In this document: positions 1 to 6,795 of the stretch, in pieces
Position numbering within the stretch: the stretch's first letter is position 1
How the letters are laid out: the number at the start of each line of letters is the position of its first letter
NCBI GenBank assembly: GCA_050942625.1
Contig: JBMNNS010000070.1
Span: forward strand, 1-8,544
From: JBMNNS01 sp050942625
GTDB lineage: Bacteria > Bacillota > Dethiobacteria > DTU022 > UBA8154
Length of the DNA: 8,544 nucleotides
Reading direction: 5' to 3'
The notes under the pieces: model-generated
The model's database searches: none
The model's input: the letters and a program-made list of their open reading frames with translations, nothing else
Told to the model about the DNA's origin: nothing
Position numbers and translations under genes: made by a program

Positions 1-626
1 CCGACACCAACCAAAATTTCGGATTGCGTAATATCTACATCCCCGACTTCCGCCTCAATATATTCAATAAACTTACGATATTCGATATCTTCCTTGAGCG
101 GTGAGTCTATTTTTTCTATGGCACCCTTCTTGGAAGGCTCGGCAATTTCAAAGCTTGCTTCCCTGACGGTAATCAGGTAAGGGGGTTCTGCTTTAAAGCT
201 AAAATCAGCATTTACTTTGCCCTGGTAATATTGACGCACCAGTTTATACTTGCCATCCGTATAGGTAAGATCTACGACATCTGTCACATATGGCAATTTC
301 ATTTCCACAGCCAGGGCCGGAGCAAAGTCAACGCCCTGGGCAGTCTGGCCAACCATTAGCAATTCCGGCTTGTATTGCTGCAACAACTCTACCAGTACCT
401 TCTGGTACTTTTCAGCATTAAAGTCGGCAAAGAGAGGATCATCAACATATAAAACCTTGTCGCTATAACCGGCCAATTGCTCAGCAAAAGAATCGACTCC
501 GCTGCCTATGAGCACCGAAACCAATTCTTCGCCCTGGGCTGCTTCTGATGCTTTGGACAGCATTTCAAGGGTTATTTCCCTTAATTCGCCACGACGGTGT
601 TCTGCCAATACAAAAATAGTACCCAT
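1..626 (-). CDS. etfA: Electron transfer flavoprotein subunit alpha, N-terminal part (gene runs off the left edge)
   Basis: The first 208 codons of EtfA, starting MGTIFVLAEHRRGELREI. EtfA pairs with EtfB in the cytoplasm to form a flavoprotein that takes electrons from acyl-CoA or similar dehydrogenases. The visible part is the N-terminal alpha/beta domain, including the family-typical GQTAQGVDFAPALA segment (about residues 93-106) and LITVRE (151-156). It breaks off at QSEILVGV, where the family enters the FAD-binding domain (usually a V-x-G-G/V-G-R-G motif), so the FAD site is outside the window. The ATG at 624-626 is only 2 bases after the etfB stop. A ribosome binding site GGAGG lies inside the end of etfB, at about 639-644, so the two genes are translationally linked. 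Whether a ferredoxin-like domain is present cannot be judged, because the rest is missing. The identification is firm from sequence pattern and from the neighbouring etfB. Confidence 0.93.
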   Translation of the reverse strand, partial: MGTIFVLAEHRRGELREITLEMLSKASEAAQGEELVSVLIGSGVDSFAEQLAGYSDKVLYVDDPLFADFNAEKYQKVLVELLQQYKPELLMVGQTAQGVDFAPALAVEMKLPYVTDVVDLTYTDGKYKLVRQYYQGKVNADFSFKAEPPYLITVREASFEIAEPSKKGAIEKIDSPLKEDIEYRKFIEYIEAEVGDVDITQSEILVGV

Positions 627-628
627 TT

Positions 629-1420
629 TTACAGCAGGCCTCCTTTCACTAATTTTTCTGCCATAATTTCTCCTTTTTCTTCTGGTTCGCCCTCGATTAC
701 TTCTGCGGTAGAGACAACCTCAGGTATATAAAGTTTTTCCAATTCAACCAGAGAGCTTGCCTCATTAACCTCATCTTCTGATAGGCCTATATCATCCAGA
801 TTAAGCACCTTTAATTCTTTTTTCTGAGCCTGACGTATTCCCCGGATAGGAGCATAACGGGGCTCGTTGATACCTGTTTGGATGGTGAGAACTGCCGGAA
901 GTGCAATCTCTACCACTTCGATCAGACCACCCTCTAACTCCCTGTGAACCTTAGCCTTGCCTTCGTCCACTATTTCCAACTTTTTAACCATGGCAGCATG
1001 CGGTACTCCCAGCTCCTCTGCCAGGGCTACCCCTACAGCCATGTTCCCGTCGTCGTTTGCCATACATCCGGTCAGGATTAGGTTATACTCCTGATCCTTA
1101 AGCGTTGCAGCCAGTACCTTGGCCACCTTAAGAGGATCAATCAGGTTAATCCGGGGATCCTCGATGCGAATAGCACTATCCCCGCCTTTTGCCAATGCCA
1201 TACGAATCATAACATCAGCATCCTTGGGACCGATGCAAACAACCTGGACCGTTCCCCCTTTAGCTTCCTTAATGAGTATGGCTTCTTCAACAGCATAGTT
1301 GTCCGCATCATTAATATCAAATGAAAACCTGCTGCTGTCAACATCTTTGCCGGTTGCATCCACCTTTACTTCTGCTTCGGATGTATCCGGCACCCTTTTA
1401 ATACACACAAATGTTTTCAT
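629..1420 (-). CDS. etfB: Electron transfer flavoprotein subunit beta
   Basis: A full-length EtfB (FixA family) of 263 residues, close to the usual 250-265. It shows the N-terminal CIKRVPD (6-12), the INDADNYAVEEA segment (36-47), the nucleotide-loop region GCMANDDGN (118-126) and the signature INEPRYAPIRGI (184-195), followed by an acidic C-terminal arm that in known Etf structures embraces EtfA. EtfB binds AMP or, in bifurcating Etfs, a second FAD. The DGDTAQVGP-type stretch often seen in bifurcating Etf beta subunits is not obvious here, where ANDDGNMAVG takes its place. That suggests, but does not prove, a non-bifurcating or differently tuned Etf. The ATG start has a strong GGAGGTGG-type ribosome binding site (about 1430-1438). 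It lies 98 bp after the HdrD-like gene with no terminator for this strand between them, so both are probably in one transcript. The stop is TAA. Confidence 0.96.
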   Translation of the reverse strand: MKTFVCIKRVPDTSEAEVKVDATGKDVDSSRFSFDINDADNYAVEEAILIKEAKGGTVQVVCIGPKDADVMIRMALAKGGDSAIRIEDPRINLIDPLKVAKVLAATLKDQEYNLILTGCMANDDGNMAVGVALAEELGVPHAAMVKKLEIVDEGKAKVHRELEGGLIEVVEIALPAVLTIQTGINEPRYAPIRGIRQAQKKELKVLNLDDIGLSEDEVNEASSLVELEKLYIPEVVSTAEVIEGEPEEKGEIMAEKLVKGGLL

Positions 1421-1518
1421 TAGAATTTTCCACCTCCTACCATTATTGGATCCTAATTTACCAGAATTTAATTAATTACTGCTTACTGCTTTTAGGCAGT
1501 TTTCCTTTGTTGGGACAA

Positions 1519-2658
1519 TTATTCCATTATTTCTCCCAGCAATTCCAGTATCTCTACAACCCGCATTTCTTCTTCAAACCCTTTGGCCTTGACAGAATCA
1601 TCCAGGGTTAAAACACAGAATGGGCAAGCAACTGCCAGGATGGTCGCTCCCAGCTCTTTTGCATCTTTGACCCTGGTATCCGCCAAACGTTCCTTGGTAG
1701 ATTCTGACTCGACCCACATTTTGCCCCCGCCACCTTCACAGCAAAGGCTGCGCTCCCTGTTGCGATCAAATTCAACGATCTCTGCTCCAGGAACCTTGCT
1801 CAGGATAAAACGTGGTTCATCATAAACATTATTTTGCTTACCAAGGAAACAAGGATCGTGATAGACTATGCGGCCAGGACATTCCTTAGTAAATTCAATT
1901 TTACCAGTTTCCAAAAGTTCCTTCAGCAGTTGGGTATAGTGGATAACCTCCGCATTCAGATCCGGATACTGATTTTTTAAAGTAGAATAACAATGTGGTG
2001 AAATAGTTACTATTCTTTTAGCATCAAAAGAATTTAATAACTCTGTATTATCTTCCACCATCATTTCAAAAAGTCCTTCTTCTCCAAGGTTATGAACCTC
2101 ACTGGAGCAACAGGATTCATCGTCTCCAATTAAACCGTAGTCAACGCCTGCCTTGTTAAGGATTTTTACCAGATTTTTTGCCGAGACCTGAACCTTGGGA
2201 TCATAGGCATTAGTACAACATACGAAAACCAGGTTTTCCACTTTTTCTCCCGGCTCGGCTATTTTTGCCTCCAGACCCTCCATCCAGTCGGAACGCGTCG
2301 CCCTGGATTTTTCCCAGGGATTGCCTTCCCGGAAAACACTTTCAAGGGCATCCCTAACGGTTGGTTGAATAACACCGCTTTCTACTAAGATATTACGTAA
2401 ACCTATCAGGACCTCCACCGGTTTCAAACCCTTGGGGCACCTGACGGCACATGTATTACAAGCGGTACAATCCCAAATTTCCGGCAACCTGGCCAGTTCA
2501 TCCAATGTATCCTCATCTATAGTTTTTGAGTCATAAACAAAACGGCGCACATTCAAATTTGTTCGCACGGTGACCGGGCACCCACCCGTACACCTGCCGC
2601 ATTGGATGCAGCCTAGCAAATCATACTTCTGGATAAAGCTCTGCATTTCTGTATTCAT
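1519..2658 (-). CDS. HdrD-like iron-sulfur oxidoreductase (two ferredoxin clusters plus two CCG domains)
   Basis: A soluble Fe-S protein with no membrane segment, of the HdrD/GlpC/GlcF type. Residues are numbered from an ATG at 2664. Two 4Fe-4S motifs lie at the N-terminus: C19-x2-C22-x2-C25-x3-C29-P and C66-x2-C69-x2-C72-x3-C76-P. Two CCG domains follow. The first has C149-C150, C185-C186 and C225, but reads CCSSEVHNLGE instead of CCGxP and ends SPHC rather than CxxC. The second is canonical: DPC272, C308-C309-EGGGG and C347-PF-C350. Such proteins pass electrons between Etf or flavin partners and a quinone, disulfide or other Fe-S acceptor. Placement directly before etfBA suggests it is the electron partner of this Etf (inference). 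The start is given as the ATG at 2658: GAGG at 2666-2669 is 7 bases from it but only 1 base from the ATG at 2664. Automatic annotation would probably say CoB-CoM heterodisulfide reductase subunit D, but this is unlikely to be a methanogen-type Hdr. Confidence 0.9.
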   Translation of the reverse strand: MNTEMQSFIQKYDLLGCIQCGRCTGGCPVTVRTNLNVRRFVYDSKTIDEDTLDELARLPEIWDCTACNTCAVRCPKGLKPVEVLIGLRNILVESGVIQPTVRDALESVFREGNPWEKSRATRSDWMEGLEAKIAEPGEKVENLVFVCCTNAYDPKVQVSAKNLVKILNKAGVDYGLIGDDESCCSSEVHNLGEEGLFEMMVEDNTELLNSFDAKRIVTISPHCYSTLKNQYPDLNAEVIHYTQLLKELLETGKIEFTKECPGRIVYHDPCFLGKQNNVYDEPRFILSKVPGAEIVEFDRNRERSLCCEGGGGKMWVESESTKERLADTRVKDAKELGATILAVACPFCVLTLDDSVKAKGFEEEMRVVEILELLGEIME

Positions 2659-2769
2659 CTTCATACCTCACTAGAGATGAAATTTTATCCAACCATCCCT
2701 TCAAAATTGTCCAAACATTTACCATAAAAACAGCAAAAATTAGTTCTACTCCTTAAAAAAATTCCCTGG

Positions 2770-2798
2770 TTTATACAGCAAACCTGCAAAACAATCAA
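2770..2798 (-). promoter_or_regulatory. Sigma-A-like promoter for the Fe-S protein-etfB-etfA operon
   Basis: On the minus strand a -35 box TTGATT (2793-2798) and a -10 box TATAAA (2770-2775, 5 of 6 consensus) are separated by exactly 17 bases. Transcription would begin near 2763 and give a leader of about 100 bases before the HdrD-like start. It is the best promoter match I found in the 500 bp upstream of this operon. The sequence shows the boxes; their use is inferred. Confidence 0.6.
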
Positions 2799-2876
2799 TT
2801 TGTCTTGCACCCTTTAATTTAAAATAAAGCTCTAATAAAGAACGCCTGTCCTTTCCCGTCGACACACCTCCCCCCT

Positions 2877-2899
2877 TAGGACCTATTTTAGGGACCCTA
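2877..2899. repeat. Two adjacent palindromes, TAGGACCTA and TAGGGACCCTA
   Basis: TAGGACCTA (2877-2885) and TAGGGACCCTA (2889-2899) are both perfect odd-length palindromes with the same outer bases. Their centres are 13 bp apart. They lie about 80 bp upstream of the -35 box of the predicted Fe-S/etf promoter, so they could be binding sites for a dimeric regulator. Nothing in the window names that regulator. Confidence 0.4.
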
Positions 2900-2918
2900 T
2901 TCTAAACAAAAGAGCATC

Positions 2919-2988
2919 GCTTCTTTAGGAAGCAGTTTTCATAAGTACCCTCTTGTTACTTCTACATTTAAAAGAGAATTCCTGCTTC
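2919..2988 (-). other. Inverted repeats able to form alternative RNA hairpins
   Basis: Read on the minus strand, GAAGCAG (2982-2988) is exactly complementary to CTGCTTC (2929-2935). Inside that pair TTCTCTT (2972-2978) can pair with AAGAGGG (2948-2954) if two G-U pairs are allowed. The CTGCTTC arm can instead form a tight local hairpin with GAAGC (2919-2923) across a 5-base loop, so the two folds exclude each other. I do not recognise a known riboswitch or small RNA class. It could be an independent RNA, the tail of the selB transcript, or chance. Confidence 0.3.
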
Positions 2989-3161
2989 AAAGCTTTTTGA
3001 TTAAAAATAATTATTTTTCTTTGTTAACTAATTTTGTTGAATTAACGAGTTTAAAATTATTGAATAATTTCTTGGGAACAGTTTTTCGCTAAAATAAATG
3101 AAATTATTTTACGTGGAAAATAAACTGTATAATCTGCTAAGTTATAGGAATATTATCCCCC

Positions 3162-5063
3162 TTAATCCTCTTTTGGGGGCATTTTCCACTGCATACGTTC
3201 ATCTCCTACCCGGCGGGTAAATTTACAGCTATCAAAATGTTCCAGAAGAGCCTGGACATGCCGGCGTGAACTTTGTAGCAGATCCCTGTACTGGGCAAGA
3301 GTAATACTCCGATTTTCACGAAAATATTCCCGTAACTTTTCCAGACACCCTTGATATATTTCTCGATCCAAATACATTTCTTCTGTAATTTTAACCAAAA
3401 TGCCACTGTGGGTTAAATAATCAAGCAAGCTATCCTCTTCTTTTTTTAACCCAAATGAGGAACGCAATTCTTTAAGTGAAGGGGGGTTTAGACCACCCTG
3501 CTTAAAAGCCTTTATGATCTGTTCCAGTTTTTCCTGCTGGGGTTTAGTAGGTTTTGGGGTAAAACCTTTTAAATGAATCAGTTCCCCTTTAAAGTCAAAA
3601 AGTTTATTATCCTTTTTTAAAGATTCCAGCAAAGCATCAAACACCCGCCCTTGAACTTTGCGCGGGAGAGCCCCCCCCAGTTGTGCCCTTTGCATACCCG
3701 GTAACAAACTATTTTTTTCATGAAAAAGCTCCAACGTTTTCAAAATAGTATTTTGCCATTCTTCCCAAAGATCGGCAGTTACATATATTTCACCAATTAA
3801 AAGAACCTTCTTTTTTGCAAGAGGTTGTTCTAAAAGTTCTGCAAGCGTCCTGACCCCCATTTTGGTCAATTGGGATAGTTCCTGCAGCGTAGCCCCCTGG
3901 CTGCTTTTTAACTTTTCCAGGATAAAGGGCAGTGGATCTTCTTTATTCATTTCTTCCATTTTGCGTAAAACATCTTTTCTAAACCTTTTGTGCCGCTGGG
4001 GCCGCTCATCCAATATTTTTCCTCCCCCGATCGTCACCATGGGGGAATAGGAACGTACAATAAAAAAGTCACCTCTTTTTGCCACCAGGGGGCTATCGAG
4101 CCGGCATTGGACAAAACCCTCCTCCCCGGGTTTTAGTTCCTCGGCATCTAAAAGTTGTATTCTGCCTACCACCCTGGCTGTTCCCAGATAAAAATGAACT
4201 GGTGACATATTTGTTAAGGGCTTGGAAGCACCTGGCAAAAGCTTTAGCCTGGCGTCGCAATAACGGGTCAGGTGAAAATAACCAGGGGAGGCCACAACGC
4301 TGCCGCGCTCCACTTCTTTTTTTCCCAGGTTAGCTAAATTTAAAGCTACCCTTTGGCCGGCAAAGGCCTCCTCCTGGCTTTGCCCGTGAACTTGAATCCC
4401 CCTAACCCTGAATTTTTTACCCGGGGGAAGCAGCTCCACCAACTGGCCCACCTTCACCACCCCACTTAACAAGGTCCCGGTCAAGACAGTGCCAAACCCT
4501 GCAATAGTAAAAACACGATCAATGGGGATTCGCAATGGGGCATCTTTCTCTTTAGGTATGATCGTAGCAGCAAGCTTGCTGATTGCTTCTTTTAGTTCCC
4601 CTATGCCTTTACCGCTAACAGAGGAAACAAAATGTAGCGGTGCATCGGCAAGAAAGGTCCCTGCCAGGTTTTCACGGACCTCCTCTTCCACCATTTCCAG
4701 CCATTCTTGCTCTACAAGGTCTATTTTTGTGATCGCTACCAGACCTTTTTTAATCTGCAGCAGTTCAAGAATATCCAAATGCTCCTTTGTCTGGGGCATA
4801 ACCCCCTCCGTTGCATCTATGACGAGGATTACCAGGTCGATGCCGCCTATCCCGGCGAGCATATTATGAATAAATTTTTCGTGACCCGGAACATCGATCA
4901 CTCCTGCCAGACGGCCATCCAAAAGACGTAAGGGGGCAAAACCAAGATCGATCGAAATACCCCTTTCTTTTTCTTCGCCTAAGCGGTCTGTATCAATACC
5001 TGTTAAAGCCCTGATAAGTTCTGTTTTACCATGATCAACATGTCCCGCCGTTCCGATGATCAC
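3162..5063 (-). CDS. selB: Selenocysteine-specific elongation factor SelB
   Basis: SelB is a GTPase that carries selenocysteyl-tRNA to the ribosome at UGA codons marked by a SECIS hairpin. The 633 residues match the family (about 610-640). The EF-Tu-like G domain has GHVDHGKT (7-14), the G2 region GISIDLGF (35-42), DVPGHE (57-62) and TKID (112-115). Beta-barrel domains follow, with RIPIDRVFTIAGFGTVLTGT as a recognisable SelB segment. The last roughly 250 residues, rich in Lys and Leu, correspond to the winged-helix domains that bind SECIS RNA. The start is GTG (5061-5063): a GGAGGT site at 5075-5080 stands 11 bases before it, and translation from here begins directly with VIIGTAGHVDHGKT, as expected. 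It is 43 bp downstream of selA in the same direction, so the two are an operon. The stop is TAA. No defect is seen. Confidence 0.97.
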   Translation of the reverse strand: MIIGTAGHVDHGKTELIRALTGIDTDRLGEEKERGISIDLGFAPLRLLDGRLAGVIDVPGHEKFIHNMLAGIGGIDLVILVIDATEGVMPQTKEHLDILELLQIKKGLVAITKIDLVEQEWLEMVEEEVRENLAGTFLADAPLHFVSSVSGKGIGELKEAISKLAATIIPKEKDAPLRIPIDRVFTIAGFGTVLTGTLLSGVVKVGQLVELLPPGKKFRVRGIQVHGQSQEEAFAGQRVALNLANLGKKEVERGSVVASPGYFHLTRYCDARLKLLPGASKPLTNMSPVHFYLGTARVVGRIQLLDAEELKPGEEGFVQCRLDSPLVAKRGDFFIVRSYSPMVTIGGGKILDERPQRHKRFRKDVLRKMEEMNKEDPLPFILEKLKSSQGATLQELSQLTKMGVRTLAELLEQPLAKKKVLLIGEIYVTADLWEEWQNTILKTLELFHEKNSLLPGMQRAQLGGALPRKVQGRVFDALLESLKKDNKLFDFKGELIHLKGFTPKPTKPQQEKLEQIIKAFKQGGLNPPSLKELRSSFGLKKEEDSLLDYLTHSGILVKITEEMYLDREIYQGCLEKLREYFRENRSITLAQYRDLLQSSRRHVQALLEHFDSCKFTRRVGDERMQWKMPPKED

Positions 5064-5106
5064 TTTTCCTGGATACCTCCATCTTTATAGTCAATAATGT
5101 TCATTG

Positions 5107-6537
5107 CTATAAAACACTATGCAGCACTTTTATCAGCAACTCATCTTCTTCAGCCCTGAGGGAGCGTAAGTCAAGCAAGACCTTATCTTTCTTAACACGT
5201 GCAACTACAGGGGGGCTAGCCTTGCGCAGCCGTTTGGAGATCTCCCCGGAACTAATCCTCGGGTTTTCCAGCGTAACCTGGACACTGGGCAGGGAAACAA
5301 GGGGCAAGGAACCACCGCCTACACGGGCTTTTTCCCGGGCAATCCCGGCTTTATATTCGGTCCCCAAGCATTCCTCAAGCCGGGAAAGGAGTTTTTCTGC
5401 CCTTGCCTGCAGTTTTTCGACCGGGACAGTTAGCATTTGAAAAACCGGTATCTGCTGCAAGGCTTTTTCCGGATCAAGGTAGAGGCGCAATGTGGCTTCC
5501 AGGGCGGATAATGTAAACTTATCCACACGTAGAATACGAAGAAGCTGGTTTTTTTTGATTTTTTCGATGTACTTCTGTTTGCCCACGATAATGCCGGCCT
5601 GGGGGCCACCCAGGAGTTTATCGCCGCTAAAAGTGATTACATCTACCCCGGCTGCCACCGAATCCTGCACCAAAGGTTCAGAAGGAAACCCCAGACGTGA
5701 AAGGTCAAGCAGCAGGCCGCTGCCTAAATCCTCCATGACAGGAAGAGCCGCTTTTGCCGCTAATTTGACGATCGTTTTGGAAGGAACGGCAGCAGTAAAG
5801 CCAAGAATTTTATAATTGCTGGTATGGACCTTTAGTAAAAGGGCTGTCCGTTCGTTAATTGCCTGCTTGTAGTCCTCCAAAAAACACTTGTTTGTCGTTC
5901 CTACCTCCACTAAGTCAACACCGCTTTGCATCATTACTTCCGGCAAACGGAAGGAACCCCCTATTTCAACAAGTTCGCCCCTTGATACAATCGCTTCCCG
6001 GCCCCTTGCCAATGTATTCAGGGCTAAAAAAACCGCTCCGGCATTATTGTTGACAACAAGAGCAGCTTCGGCCCCCGTAAGATTGCAAAGCAATTCCTCC
6101 ACATGGGAATAGCGTAGAGCTCTTTTTCCCGTTTTTAAAGAAATTTCGAGGTTGCTAAAACTGCTGCCAACCTTCTGTAAAGCCTCCACCGCAGTCCGTG
6201 CCAGTGGAGCCCGCCCTAAGTTTGTGTGCAAAAGCACACCTGTCGCGTTAAGGACAGTTTGGAGGTTTGGGGTATTTTTAACCTCAACAAGCCTGAGCAC
6301 CTCTTCTGCCAGTGTCTGGGGAGAAATATCCAGCGTCTCAAGTTTCTGTAGCGTGGAAATCCCAAGGATGAGGGATCTCTTCCGGTTGATGACCTCCTGC
6401 ACGGTCCCTACGATCATGGCACGGGGGGCTTCCTTTGCCAACTGCTTTAAGTCGATCTCCAGTAAAACCCTATCGACCCCCGGCAAACGGCGCAAATATT
6501 CCTGTTGAAAAGATGAAGGCACGGTTTTCAACTCCAT
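5107..6537 (-). CDS. selA: L-seryl-tRNA(Sec) selenium transferase SelA
   Basis: SelA is the PLP enzyme that converts seryl-tRNA(Sec) to selenocysteyl-tRNA(Sec) using selenophosphate; the known bacterial enzyme is a large ring-shaped decamer. The 476-residue product has the family core NATGVLLHTNLGRAPL (97-112), RGELVEIGGSFR (186-197), LGSGLLLDL (271-279) and the PLP-lysine motif SGDKLLGGPQAG with K307. RVDKFTLSALE (337-347) is also typical. The start is uncertain. The ATG at 6537 has only A/T-rich sequence and no ribosome binding site before it. In contrast the in-frame GTG at 6520-6522 (codon 6) has GGAG 9 bases upstream, overlapping the ATG. A start there would give 471 residues. A terminator-like hairpin lies just upstream (6568-6614). 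The gene ends with TAG and is followed by selB after 43 bp. The identification is secure. Confidence 0.96.
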   Translation of the reverse strand: MELKTVPSSFQQEYLRRLPGVDRVLLEIDLKQLAKEAPRAMIVGTVQEVINRKRSLILGISTLQKLETLDISPQTLAEEVLRLVEVKNTPNLQTVLNATGVLLHTNLGRAPLARTAVEALQKVGSSFSNLEISLKTGKRALRYSHVEELLCNLTGAEAALVVNNNAGAVFLALNTLARGREAIVSRGELVEIGGSFRLPEVMMQSGVDLVEVGTTNKCFLEDYKQAINERTALLLKVHTSNYKILGFTAAVPSKTIVKLAAKAALPVMEDLGSGLLLDLSRLGFPSEPLVQDSVAAGVDVITFSGDKLLGGPQAGIIVGKQKYIEKIKKNQLLRILRVDKFTLSALEATLRLYLDPEKALQQIPVFQMLTVPVEKLQARAEKLLSRLEECLGTEYKAGIAREKARVGGGSLPLVSLPSVQVTLENPRISSGEISKRLRKASPPVVARVKKDKVLLDLRSLRAEEDELLIKVLHSVL

Positions 6538-6567
6538 TATTTTTTTAATGTTGCCACTGGTATAAAT

Positions 6568-6614
6568 AAAAAACCAGCTGGTCCGGCTCCTTTATTAAGA
6601 AAGGGACATCTGGT
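6568..6614 (-). terminator. Terminator-like hairpin in the selA leader (possible attenuator)
   Basis: On the minus strand ACCAG (6610-6614) pairs with CTGGT (6573-6577), and inside this GTC then CCTTT pair with AAAGG and GAC, around a CTTAAT loop, with small internal bulges. It is followed by TTTTT, an A and TTT (6572-6564), as in an intrinsic terminator. It stands only about 30 bases before the selA start and after the separate terminator of the upstream zinc-ribbon gene, so it could regulate read-through into selAB. Confidence 0.5.
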
Positions 6615-6734
6615 CAGAAAAGAAATAAACACCTCGAAAATATCAAAAATAAATAAATGTAAAAAAAGATAAACGCCCAAGTATTTTTCTAATCCCCCAT
6701 TAACGAAATGGTTCACAACAACAATTCACATCCT

Positions 6735-6765
6735 AAAAAGGGAGGCCACATGCCTTTGGCCCTCC
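6735..6765 (-). terminator. Rho-independent terminator after the zinc-ribbon gene
   Basis: On the minus strand GGAGG, a bulged G and CCA pair with TGG and CCTCC across an 8-base loop. CTTTTT follows at once (6740-6735). It begins about 30 bases after the TAG of the 56-residue gene, so it would end the transcript that starts at selC. Confidence 0.8.
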
Positions 6766-6795
6766 ATAAACAAGGTAACCCACTGACCGCTCCAA

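Larger units (their letters stand above)
2659..3161. other. Gene-free interval of about 500 bp between selB and the Fe-S/etf operon
   Basis: No convincing gene was found on either strand. It holds, from right to left: a very AT-rich stretch (about 2990-3150) with perfect dyads at 3003-3018 and 3054-3070; a set of inverted repeats at 2919-2988 that can pair in two exclusive ways on the minus strand; two adjacent palindromes at 2877-2899; and a sigma-A-like promoter at 2770-2798. No classical terminator with a T-run follows selB on the minus strand. A C5/G5 stem spans the selB stop codon, with CCCCC in the last codons and GGGGG at 3157-3161, but what follows is A/T-mixed rather than a T-run. 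Confidence 0.6.

Noticed and set aside
1480..1505. Possible hairpin ACTGC/GCAGT between the Fe-S gene and etfB
   Set aside because: The stem is only 5 bp and there is no T-run in the direction of the operon.
2621..2725. A 34-codon minus-strand open frame overlapping the start of the HdrD-like gene
   Set aside because: Its nearest AAGGAG is over 20 bases from the ATG, and it overlaps the real gene in another frame.
3157..3180. C5/G5 stem across the selB stop codon as a terminator
   Set aside because: The loop is 13 bases and the following sequence on the minus strand is mixed A/T, not a T-run.
1411..6508. Many plus-strand open frames of 60-126 codons across the etf, Fe-S, selB and selA genes
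   Set aside because: They lie opposite strong minus-strand genes, have no ribosome binding sites or recognisable products, and are shadows of the real coding frames.
6573..6614. SECIS element in the selA leader
   Set aside because: The CTTAAT loop lacks the G-containing loop and bulged U of bacterial SECIS hairpins, and no in-frame TGA lies just upstream; a terminator or attenuator fits better.
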